A DNA stretch of 64,000 nt from Alligator mississippiensis (taxonomy: Eukaryota > Chordata > Crocodylia > Alligatoridae): assembly GCF_030867095.1 (NCBI RefSeq), contig NC_081833.1, positions 73,599,395 through 73,663,394 on the forward strand, in the 5' to 3' direction. Under the pieces are notes generated by a model that saw only the letters and a list, made by a program, of their open reading frames with translations, made no database searches and was not told where the DNA came from. Below, in pieces: positions 19,386 through 29,900 of the stretch (position 1 is the stretch's first letter; every line of letters begins with the position of its first letter). The translations under genes and the position numbers were made by a program.

Positions 19386-21109
19386 CCTTGCCCTAAATCA
19401 GGAGAGCTTGACTGCACTCGATGCAATCACCCTGGGGTATGTGAAATCAGAGCCAAGTGTTTTTTCTAGTTTAGTGGTGGCCTGACTGGAAGTGGTAATA
19501 ACTTGGAGAAAAAAAGTGACCCCTGGCTGGCTGTCAGCTAATAGCCTCCCCCACAAAATCCCCTTTTGCACATTTCCTTCCGGCCAGGCTCTCCCATACT
19601 GCTCCAATGCCCATCGGCACTGTCGTCATGCCTGAAACCATAGCACATGCACTTGAGAAATGCCCACCAGCTTTCCCATCAGTAGCTGGCAATGGCTTAA
19701 GTAACCCAAGAGAACAAGTTCTTGGGCAAATGGAGTTGCCAAAAATGTCTCTTAAGCAAACACCTTCCCCGGTGTGTAAATACTAACGTGCCCGTCTGTG
19801 TGTCGACTACATGAATTCCAAACACACAAGAGGCAACATGTTGAATACAGCTAATTAAAGGATGTGCGGTCAGAGTAGCTGGGTCAGAGCGCTGCTGGAG
19901 CTGGGATGGCCCAGGAAATGCATAAGAGGCAATAAAATACAGTTAAAAAAATGCAATGATCCTCCAAGTTGCTGAGTGCCCCTGGTGCCCTAAGGCAGGT
20001 GGGGGGGGTCACCAAGTCACTGATCTGCTCTGCAGACCCCGAGGGCTTTGCCTATGCCCATCCCCAGGGCTAAGCAGCAGGGAGCTGTGCCAGGGTTGGC
20101 ATGGGCAACTTCCAGCCATTGCTGTTGGTGCTTCTCCCCTGGCATCCCCAAATCCAACCGCAAAGTGTGCCTGTGGGAGCTATGCCAGGGCCAGGCAGCT
20201 GGATGCTGTGTCCACCACGCTGTTGCCACCTCACTGCTCCTCACCTCCTGGTTTCCCACCAGCTGGCAGCAGTGGCCGTGCCCCGTGACAGAGTGAGGCA
20301 CTGGGGGAAGTGGCAGCAGCACAGGTGCAGCTCCCACTTGCCTGGCCCAGCATGGGCACAAGGAAATCCCCCTGCTAGTGACTTGCCCCAGAAGCCATGC
20401 GGCCCGTGCTGGACTGAGCTCGTGGCTGGAAAAGGTTGCTAGCAGCTGCACTGGGAAGTCAATCAGAACGGAGAGTCCCACACGCCACCGGGTCAGCCCC
20501 CAGAAACCTTGATTATTAAAGGTGTCCAATCACCCACCGCTTCTGCAGGCTCCAACCTACAATCAGAAGCATCCTGCTCAATCTCGAAAGTTTCCAGGCC
20601 TTGAGCTTGCAGACAGCTCTTCTCATGTATGTGGTGACACCTACTGACTGGACCCAAATTATAGAAGATGTCACGCCACTTGGTTTAAGAAAATCCTCAC
20701 TAGAAAAGAGAGACTCTGTTTTTCATGTAAAATGTCACCACCCCCCCAACCTCAATCGCTATGTTCCCTTATGTGTAGGAAGTAAAACTCTGAATCGTGC
20801 CCATCCACCAGCACTCAGAAGGATGAATGGGTCGTAAGTCTTGGGGTAACCCGGCAGTGTCCTGGACAAAAAGGCAACGTTGCATACATGAGAGAAGGTA
20901 TGGGGATGGGGTGTTTCTGGACAGTCTTAGTACCTGGAGTTTAGTAACACCGCTGATGGTGGCATCCTCCTAGTTCACGACGCTGGTTTTTAAATGTAGG
21001 ATCGCCGTTTCCAAAGAATCACCCAATGATAAGGGTCCTCAAGAGGTCAGCTAATGTAATGCATCCCTCCTACCCCAGAGAGAGGGTCAGCTAAACTATT
21101 CCTGGCAGG

Positions 21110-21810
21110 GTTCATATAATCGTAGAGCAGTGGGGCTGCAATAGGGATCATCTAGTCCAACCCCCTGCCTGAGGCAGGACCGTCCCTGCCCAAACCACCC
21201 CAGACAAACCCTCTTAGCAAAACTACTCAGTCACCCCTGACACAGGTTGTGGAAGCCAGAGGTAGGCGAGTCCTGCTATAGCCTCTCTTTCCCACTTGCC
21301 CAATATTTTGCCACGGCATCATATTGCCCATGCCCAATATTTTGCCAGGCCCAAGACATACCCCAGGTAAATCAGGAGGACCACAGCAGCCAGCATCGTG
21401 CTGCTGCTAATTTGTCAATATGTGCTCAAGGTTTGTCTAAACTGTGCTTAAAACCCTCCAGTGATGGAGAGTCCACAACCTCTCCGGTGTTTAGCTGACC
21501 TTATGGTTTCATATGTTTTCCTTCGGGTCCGATCGACGTCACCATTGCTACATTTTAAGCCAAATATTTCTCATATGATATCCTGGGGCCAGGAGGAACA
21601 AGTCAAAGCCGGGTACTTTAAAGTAATCTGCAACCCATTTGAAGGCCATTACTGTCAGTCTTTGCTAAACTAAACTAGCCCAGCTCTTTCGATCTTTCTT
21701 CATAGGTCATGCTTGCTGGGCTATCTTGCTTGATCTCTGGACTCTCTTGAGTTGATCCGTGTTTTTCTGGAGGTGTGGTGCCTCGGACCGGACAGGGTAC
21801 TCCAGCTGAG
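21110..21810 (-). mobile_element. CR1 LINE 3' part, reverse orientation
   Basis: GGATCATCTAGTCCAACCCC and the GCCTGAGGCAGGACCGTCCC block are the reverse of the CR1 3' end. Further right, TAGCCCAGCTCTTTCGATCT and GGGTACTCCAGCTGAGGCCC match the reverse of CR1 more 5' sequence. A 64-bp block at 21250-21313 is shared with 25954-26017. Confidence 0.8.
21250..21313 (+). repeat. 64-bp block shared in inverted orientation with 25954-26017
   Basis: Identical to the reverse complement of 25954-26017 at 63 of 64 positions. The motif CCCAATATTTTGCCA at its right end occurs again at 21333-21347. Source family unknown. Confidence 0.8.
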
Positions 21811-23259
21811 GCCCAACCCATGTTGTAATATGCACTCAGAGACTGTTGGTACCCTGTAGCATCGTCATAGATCAAATCCCAGACCTGATGCTGGCTTTAT
21901 AGAGAAGTATATCCTAAATAGCACGGCTTGTCACTCACAAGCATGTGGAAGAGCTGATCACTCCTGCGTTCGCACACCTATGGCGTTCAGAAAGGCCCCG
22001 TGTTACAGCCCCCGATAAGCGAGCAATGGAGGGATATTGCAGCAATCGGCTCTAGGCTTGGCTGTGGGAACTCCTAACACCTAACGCACATGTAATCTCT
22101 GCTTATCACATATCTACTATGACTTCCTATTAACACCAGAAACCAACTCTCTTCTCTTTTCCTATTCACAAGTTCCATGTTCTGCTTCCTAAAAGATTAA
22201 CCAAGTTTATTAGATGCAATATCTATGAGTCTGCTTGACTTCCTCTCTATCCATTCAATCCGCATTAGTTAATTTAACCGTCATAAATACTAATGAGGGG
22301 TGCATTCCCAGGTAGGGCAGGCTGCAGGTACTTTCTTCTGCTGGTTATCAGCCCTCTGCTGTGAAGGCTAGGGAGCAATGCACGGATAAGATGAGTAGAA
22401 AAAGAAGCTGAGATGCTCCATCAGGATTTGTTAGGATTTCCTTTGATATTGGCTAAACTCCAAAGATGGGCCTTTTTAAATGAACTCATCATTTCATTTT
22501 GACTGTGGCCCTCTACATGCAAGACACCAGCAATCGCACCATGCCTCTGATTCCAGTGAAGTTGCATCCAGAGTAAATTTATCCCCAGCAAATATGAAGA
22601 ACAGGAATTCCCCATTTGTAGCAAATTTCTTTTTTTATTCTACTATCAACGTAAATATTTATCTGGTTGTCTGCCACTCCACCACACTCAACACACTCCA
22701 GGGCCCAGAAACTACAATCAACTGAATTGTGACATATTTTAAACATCCTTTTTTTTCTGAGAAAAGATGGCATCTGGTATTACAGTTCTGAGAATTCACG
22801 AAAGATATTTATAGCATTTTTTTGATGAAGGATAAAAATATCGTGTGTTTTTTACATTTTCCAGAGGCTCTGACGCTTATGTTCAAATAAGTATGTGGAT
22901 GGATGGAAATGATGTTTGCATTTTAAGTCATTACAGAAGCCTGTAGTGTCAGCAAGGAAACAGCACAAATGACAACATAGGGTTGGTCATTCTTTGGGGT
23001 TAAGTTGTATTTCCATGCTTTGTCTTCCATAATCTTATGTTGGATATAAATATAGATAGCCACCTCATGTCTGATCCTATCTTTCTCAGGCAAACTCTGA
23101 AGCCACAGTTCAAGAAGCTGTTATTTAAGCAGTACCTAACTGTAAATATGGGAATATAGTGTACTCCATTCTATGTATCCATGGAAAAGTGCATAATTCA
23201 TGTAACTGCAAAACAGGACACCCGTTCCAGATGTTTGCCTAATATTTACATTGGAACAG

Positions 23260-24345
23260 ACGTGCATTAGGCATGGTTAAGTGCATTTAAATGCATAGAA
23301 ACACTTTGACCCCATTATCTACATATCTAGTTTGTAAGGTAGCTGTGTGCAGTTTAACACTGAGTGTATTGACACGTGATTTAATATGCATTAGCCTATT
23401 TTAATGTGCCTTAACATGTCACTAAAATGGTGGGGTGCATCTACACATGCACTTTAATGTGCATTAGCCTATCTAAATGTGCATTAAAGCATCACTAAAA
23501 ACCCGTGCTATTTAAAGTGCATTAAAATAAGATAATGCACATTTTCTTAGTACCTCACAATGGTGGTACTGGATTTAATGCGTACTAACTAAAGCACATT
23601 AATGCATGTGTAGATGTTTTAGTTAATGTACATTAAAATAGACTATAAGCATTAAGCGTTACTTAAAAACTTTGGGCTCCTATGGACGTGCAGCAAGGCT
23701 GCTCTGACATGCTGTAAATCCAGCACTTTGAATTAAAGCCTGTTTGATGAGCTTTAGTTCAAAGCTCCCCGCTGCCATTTTTCAGCCTGGGAACATTGAT
23801 ACACGTGACACTTGGGCACTTTTAATTAGCGTGACTCACTAACTGAAGTGCCCTCCGCCTCCCAGAGCACATCCATAAATGCCCTGGGCTCTTTAGTTAA
23901 TGCGTATTAAGACAGGCTAGTGCACATGTTCCTAGTACCCCCAATGGAGGGCATTTATACACAGACTTTTTTACTCTACGACACACCAGAGATCCACTGC
24001 TTCGCAGCAGACTCGATTAATCGAGTCCGCTCCGCACACAAGCTGATTCAAACTGTGCTGCACCACATGCAGTTGTACAAGTGCCAAAATGCGTGTCAGC
24101 GCATAGAAAATGATGGCGGTGTGCTTTTGAACTAAAGCACCTCCAATGAGTTTTGGTTCAAAAGCGTGGTGCCACCACTTCTTCAGCGCTGACGCACATT
24201 TTGCCACTTATACAAATGCAAGCGTCGCAGCTCCAGGCACTTTTCAAAGTGCCCAGGACTGCAGCGCTTACACGTGCAAAAATGCCTGGAGTTACTAGAT
24301 TTAATGCGTATTAACTAAAGTACATTAATGCACATGTAGATGTGG
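23260..24345. mobile_element. Cluster of AT-rich palindromic (MITE-like) elements
   Basis: Dominated by recurring TTAATGTGCATTAG and GCGTATTAACTAAAG motifs in both orientations. The clearest unit is 23438-23616, with perfect 14-bp ends CATCTACACATGCA in inverted orientation. The right-hand motif GCGTATTAACTAAAG...AATGCACATGTAGATG recurs at 24305-24341. A second, less AT-rich palindromic unit lies between them, with related TTTGAACTAAAGC stretches near 23730-23765 and 24127-24160. No coding capacity. Superfamily not established. Confidence 0.65.
24011..24026. repeat. 16-bp perfect palindrome
   Basis: ACTCGATTAATCGAGT is self-complementary. It sits inside the palindromic element cluster and may be the centre of one of its units. 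Confidence 0.8.
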
Positions 24346-25154
24346 CCTGTATCATCTGAAGGCTGAATTTTAAGGCTTCTAAAGCTGCCTGGAGCTGACT
24401 AGGCCCAGGCAATTTCAAGACTACTAATAGAAACATGAGGCCCTCTGAGAAACAAGATCTGGTGCCTTAATGAGATGTAAAACATTTAGGCAGGCTCTTC
24501 CTGTTATTGTTTGCACTGTGTTTAGGCAAGTACCCAGTCCTGATAGCCTTTTCTCAGCCCAAGGGACTGCAGTCCCGATTAACTCAATTAAACAATTCAT
24601 CTGCTTAAGTGCTGTTCTAATCAAGGCCTCACTGACTGTTTTGTTGGCAATTGCTTTTCAATATCACAGCACCCGAAACAATTGTTTCCTGCTAGGCCTT
24701 TACAATGATTTGAAGACCTCTGGGCCTGTTTGCACTGGATTTACCTGGAAATGTAAAAAGGGCCTTAGGCTGGGTGGACACTAATTAAATTTGTTCCCAG
24801 TTTGCTGTGTTTGCTCTTATTTTAAAGTCCCTTTCTGCTACCCGAGTTAGGCCAAGGGGTCTTGGCATCACACACAATCTGAGCCCATCTGGGTTAAAGA
24901 AATCAGTGCACTGAGCTGTTTGTTCTAGACAAACTCCTGTGATGGCCGTGCAATTAGGGACAGGAGTGCAAGCTATGACGGGGCAGGCTTCCCCCATGCT
25001 GTCCCTTGGCACCCCGTTCATGTTTCCTGGAGCAAAACGGGCAAATGGAGTGAATTCAAGGTCTTCCCATACTCTAAGCGGCCAAAGCAGCAGACATCCC
25101 AAGGCATGGTGCAACCCTAGCCATGCCATAAGGGAACATCAATGCAATGCAAGT

Positions 25155-25290
25155 ACGTTGAGGACAGGCTGGAGGAACTGGCTTTGCTTCATCTAGAAAG
25201 GACATGACTTGGGGGAGAGAATGACAATAGGCTTCTAGTATGTAAAAGGTTGTTACAAAGATGGCAGTAATCAAATTACTCTTTGAGTCT
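25155..25290 (+). mobile_element. CR1 LINE fragment
   Basis: CTGGAGGAACTGGCTTTGCT, then a GGCTTCTAGTATGTAAAAGG and GTTACAAAGATGG order, as in the CR1 3' region. Decayed, no open frame. Confidence 0.6.
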
Positions 25291-25349
25291 TTTGAGGGTC
25301 ACAGAAGTAGTAACTGGCTTCATGTGCAGTGAGGTTAGATACTGAGGTG

Positions 25350-25577
25350 CAGGGGAATCTGATCCCCTTCCCCTACCTGATCTGCTGCTCTGCTTTCGAC
25401 TCCCTACCTGATCCGCAGCTTTGCTTTCTGCTCCCTGCCCTAGGCTTCCTGTTCCATCTGCTGCTCTGCTTTCTGCTCCCTGCCACTCTGCCACTGTTTC
25501 CCCTGATCTGCTGTGTACCATGCACAGGGGCTGCCCATGCTACTTGTGGCATACGTGCTGCAGGCTGGCCACCCCTG
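25350..25577 (-). mobile_element. hAT-like non-autonomous repeat (minisatellite parent family)
   Basis: The minus strand begins CAGGGGTGGCCAGCC, a hAT-type end, then GCAGCACGTATGCC, and contains three units of the GGGAGCAGAAAGCAGAGCAG type. The other end reads CAGGGGAATCTGATCC on the plus strand. It matches 49589-49725 and the IRF8 intron 1 array. No convincing target-site duplication was seen. Confidence 0.65.
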
Positions 25578-25953
25578 GACTAGACCATCTCCCTTCCAGC
25601 CCTGCACTTCTATGATTTTGATGCACAGGTGTGGGCAAGGGAGAGGCCCGAGGCCAGAAAGTCCAAGGGGGTCATCAGACATTTAGGGTGAAAACACCAA
25701 GGAAGGAAAGAGTCTTTGGGGTGGCCCAAGGGGGAGAAGAAATGGATCACAAAAACAGGCAGGCCGGATAGAGAAGTCACCTGTCAGTGAGATCCATTGG
25801 GACACGGGCTCGGGTTATGCTTGCCTCATCTCTTCTGCTGAACAATTATTCAGATAAGTCCCCCAGTATCCTTGGAGGGCACAGTCCAGCTCCAGAAACC
25901 TCCTGCTCAAGTATCTTAAAACCAAATTCCCTCCAGCTTTAGTGAACCTGCCT

Positions 25954-26017
25954 TGGCAAAATATTGGGCAAGTGGGAAAGAGAGGCGATAGCAGGACTCG
26001 CCTACCTCTGGCTTCCA
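25954..26017 (-). repeat. 64-bp block shared in inverted orientation with 21250-21313
   Basis: 63 of 64 positions agree with the reverse complement of the other copy, so the two are recent relative to the neighbouring decayed repeats. The block is followed directly by a local duplication at 26019. Confidence 0.8.
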
Positions 26018-26018
26018 C

Positions 26019-26108
26019 TGCCTGATACAGCGCTGCAAGGACTAGGAAAGCCAGGGCATGGGTGGATTGGTACATTGCCTGATACAGCGCTGCGAATACT
26101 AGGAAAGC
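26019..26108. repeat. Local direct duplication, 33-bp units 57 bases apart
   Basis: TGCCTGATACAGCGCTGC followed by ACTAGGAAAGC occurs at 26019-26051 and again at 26076-26108 with a few differences. Origin unknown. Confidence 0.8.
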
Positions 26109-26489
26109 AATGAAGACCTGGTGGTCGATGAAGACCTAGCTGGGTTTTCAGTAGCTATTGCCCATGTTCTGACTGCAACCCAGTGCCCTGACAACAATTT
26201 GTAGGGTAGATCTAGTCTGGTAGGATGAATAGGCACACCTCCCTTGAGTTCAATGGCATGGTGCCTGCTTCTCCCAGCAGTGAATTGGGCCCAGCATGTG
26301 TAATAGCCACGATGCCCTTCATACCACCGCATGGCAAGTGCAGATCAGAAGGGGACCAATGGGCACCATCAGGCTAAAAGATTCACGACCAAAGGGCCAG
26401 TCCACTAATATCAAGATGTTCGCTTCCACAGCTTTGTTCCTCCAAGGCTCTCAAAGCACCTTTGCTGCTGGTAATTAGTGATGTCTCTC

Positions 26490-26640
26490 CACGCCCCTGA
26501 GAGATTTTGTACATGGGCAAGCAGAGGCACAGAAGGAGAAAGGGATTTGCCTGGGGTCACACACTGAGGCAGTGGCAGAGCTGGGAGCAGAACCCCGAAA
26601 TGCCGACCTCCATCCTCTGCTTTTACGGCTAGATCCCAGC
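26490..26640 (-). repeat. MIR/CORE-SINE, reverse orientation
   Basis: CAGAGGCACAGAAGGAG, then GATTTGCCTGGGGTCACACA and GCAGAGCTGGGAGCAGAACC, are the reverse of the MIR core in order. Old insertion just downstream of the phosphatase stop codon, probably within its 3' UTR. Confidence 0.75.
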
Positions 26641-26768
26641 AGCCCGGCTGAGCAGGTGGCATTCGGCTAGCTCTCCGCCCTACACACAAATATCAAAGCA
26701 ATTCCTCACACAAAGACCAACACAGAGTCTTCCACCCCAGCAGGGATAATGTCTTAGCAAGTCTTTTC

Positions 26769-26966
26769 TTATCTATTCATCCACCTGTTTCTGCTGGTAC
26801 CATAGGCATTGTAAGGCAGGGAGTACGTGGGTTCGGGAGCATTGAGCCAGTGATCAACTGTTCTCTGTGACCTCTGCTTCTCTTCCTGCTGCACAAGCAA
26901 GCGCCGAAGCTCCTCTTGGTCATTAAACGGGTTCCTGCCATACTCGCATCGAATCCAGGCTCGGTA
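26769..26966 (-). CDS. DUSP22-like: DUSP22-like exon 7 with stop codon
   Basis: The acceptor TTTTGTCCTGGCAG is followed by YRAWIRCEYGRNPFNDQEEL and a tail ending RNRWMNR, TAA at 26769-26771. YR.W...YG..P aligns with YRQWLKEEYGESP of human DUSP22, which supports this as the last exon. Confidence 0.9.
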   Translation of the reverse strand, partial: YRAWIRCEYGRNPFNDQEELRRLLVQQEEKQRSQRTVDHWLNAPEPTYSLPYNAYGTSRNRWMNR

Positions 26967-29900
26967 CTGCCAGGACAAAACCAAAATGAGTTGTGAATGC
27001 CACGGAGGAGATGCAAAAGAGCTCTTTTTTTTTGTTAGATGAGCAGTTGTGCTTGCAGAAAGACAACCTGTTCCCTATTCTACCTCGAATTCTTGCAATG
27101 CCAAATGAAATCGGGCTTGTTTCTATGCATGCTTTCACTACAGGGATAGTAAAACTTTGTCCTGTGAGAGCAGAGGGGCTCAGGGTGCGGCCTAAGGTCA
27201 TAAAATATTTAAAGGACCCCTTTGTATCCACCCCTGTGAGCCTAATTTGTGCACACGGATACTGCATCCACATGTCCAGTTACACACACACATAGCTAGC
27301 GAGACACTAGACATGTGTACCTGTTGCAATACGCTCGAGGGTGCTGCCACGGGGGGTGGGGAGTCTGCCCGGCAGACCTGTCCTCAGCTGCATTTCAAAG
27401 CTTGAAACCAGAAATTTCCAACTCAAAAAAGAACTGCCCTCCCTTTTCAGGACAGCTGAGGCAGGAGCAGAAAAGCTCAGTACCATTTCTGCTGAACATA
27501 GCAGGAGAGGCAGTGCGACAAACTGTTCAGCAGCGCTAATCATAGCACAGATGGAGTTGTGTAACCACACTTGCTCTTGCTCGTGCATCTGCTTCATATC
27601 ACAACAGTGCGACGCTGTTCTGCACTTTTAGGCCCGAGACACTTCTGAAGTTCCTGCTCTTTCTAATGCCGCGGCGTGACCTCGTGTCTTTTGTGGATGG
27701 GAACTTGGACAACCAGCATCACTGCATGCTCTGCCGAATTGATGTCTTATCGGTATCACCAGCCCATCGTAAAAAATATGGCCAACTGGATTTGGGCTGA
27801 GATTCGGGGGTAGTTGGAAAACAGAGCATGGCTAATGTGACCCCTTGGGACATGCACATTATTCTCCCGGCCAGGTCACGACAGGAAGGAGACAGCGTGT
27901 GGACAGCTATGTCTAAAGGTATAGCTGCACAGGTTCTGCACACGTCATGGCCAAGTGTCTGAGAAACCTTGAAACTTCCTCCTGGAGGAGACTGGATGGC
28001 AGGGATGGGTCAGGGCTTGGACCCACAAAAGCAACTCCAATGTCCCCTATGCTCCTTGAAACTCCCGGTGTAATCCAGACTATAATCTCTTCAGGGCAAA
28101 GGCTGTCTCACACAATGAAGCCCTGGTGTCTACACACTACAAATAATTCGACTAAACTAAGCTTTGTAGTGGCCACAGGAGAAATATGGGAACAGGACTG
28201 CGAGCCGGTGGGATGGGGCATGGTCATGAGAAAACCTAGGTGTGAAGCTGGACAGGGAAGAAGGTTGAGGCCGAATCCTTTGCGGTATTTCTCTTCTGCA
28301 ACTCCGTGTCTGCCCAAGGAAAGCTCTCCACCCCCATCCACTCCCTTTCTGACCACGAAGGGTGCCCCCAAGCTTAGCTCTTGAATGGGTAGCTTCCGCC
28401 AACATCCCGGGACTTTCCATTGGGAATTTCTGTGTTTCCAGTTCGAATCACTTGCCAGCTGCAGAGCCCGCTGCATCTAGTGTGCGCTCGCTGCCGTGAA
28501 CCAGGAAGACTCACAATAGCTCCATTTCCGTGCTAGGAAACAGCACATCGGCAGGGGAATCCTATAGGATCACCGGATCGACTCCCCCGCAAACTGGAGT
28601 CGGCCTCAAGCAAACGGTGCACTGAAATCCCACAGATCTCGCTCCCCCCTTGTTTGCAGAGGATATTATGTATATGCGTATATGTTCGGGGCTTATACCG
28701 GTTTAGCTCTCTGGTTCCACTGACTGATTCCAGCGGGATGGGACTAGCAGGTCTGATATTATGATGCCTGGTCTTCTGCACAGAGGTTTTTATAGGAGCT
28801 CATGAAACAAGACCTTGGAAGGATTTGCTGTGCAAACCTACTTGGGGTCTCCTTGACCTTGCATTTGGCCTGTACAGTGGGAGCATCCTGCACTGGGGGT
28901 GACAGCAGACAGTAAGATGGATAGGAGCTGACAGTGTGTCCTTGTTGCAAAAAAGGCTAAGGGCATCCTGAGCTGCACTAGTAGGAGAATTGCTAGCAGG
29001 TCAAGGGAAGTGATTCTTCTCCTCTATTCTACACTGGGGAGGTCACATCTGGAGTCCTGGGTCCAGTTGTGCATCCCCCACTACAGAAAGGATGTGGACA
29101 AACTGGAGAGAGTCCAGCGGAGGGCAATGAAAATGGTTCATGGGCTGGGGCACCTGGCTTATGAGAAGAGGTTGAGGGAACTGGCTTACTGAGACTGGAA
29201 AAGAGAAGACTGACTGAGGGAGGGTTTAATAATAGCCTTCAACTTCCTGCAGGGCAGTTGCAAAGAGGATGGAGTTGTTCTCAGTGGGGGCAGATGACAG
29301 GACAAGGAGCAATGGGTTCAAGCTGCAGCAAGAAAAGTTGAGGTTGGATATTAGGAAAAACTGTCTCACTAGGAGGGTGGTGAAGCACCTGAACAGGCTC
29401 TGCAGACAGACTGTGGAGTCTCCATCCTTGGAGGTTTTTAAAACCCAGCTTGACAAAGCCTTGTCTGGGATGATGTAGCTGGGGCTGGTCCTGTTTGGAG
29501 CAGGGAGTTAGACTAGATGTGACCTCCTGAGCTCCCTCCCAACCCTGATTTTCTCTGATTCCACACTGGTGGTAAGAGTTCAGCTGCTCCACAGGAGTGG
29601 AAAGGGCAATAGGACAAGGGAGCGAGCAGCGGAAAGGGAGCTGGCAGGGAGCCTGTACTAATAAACAGCCTGGCTGTGGCTTGCCGAGAGGGATTTCCCA
29701 GAAAGAAACTCACTGCCAGTTCCTATCCCTGCATATTGTCATCAAAGCTCAGCTATAAAGGAGCAGCCCTCATCCCCACATGACCCAATACTCCAGGTGC
29801 TGAGGCACCTGCTGCTCCTGTTCTCTAGCTGGTGGCACCCAGATACCTCCTGGGTCTGCTCTGGGCACCGACGGGGCATTCACATTGCAGCAGCATCGGC

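Larger units (their letters stand above)
17771..26768. other. Intergenic region between IRF8 promoter and DUSP22-like gene
   Basis: No spliced gene could be built on either strand. Recognised contents are a pair of GATA motifs (18492-18518), an old interspersed repeat (19265-19385), a minus-strand CR1 (21110-21810), an AT-rich palindromic element cluster (23260-24345), a plus-strand CR1 (25155-25290), a hAT-like repeat (25350-25577), a 33-bp duplication (26019-26108) and a MIR (26490-26640). The stretches 19,390-21,100 and 21,880-23,250 contain nothing I can assign. The 3' UTR of the phosphatase must begin at 26,768, but no canonical AATAAA was found in the first 2 kb. Confidence 0.75.

Noticed and set aside
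29010-29478. Plus-strand open frames resembling reverse-transcriptase C-termini
   Set aside because: They are remnants of the CR1 LINE 3' region, not independent genes.
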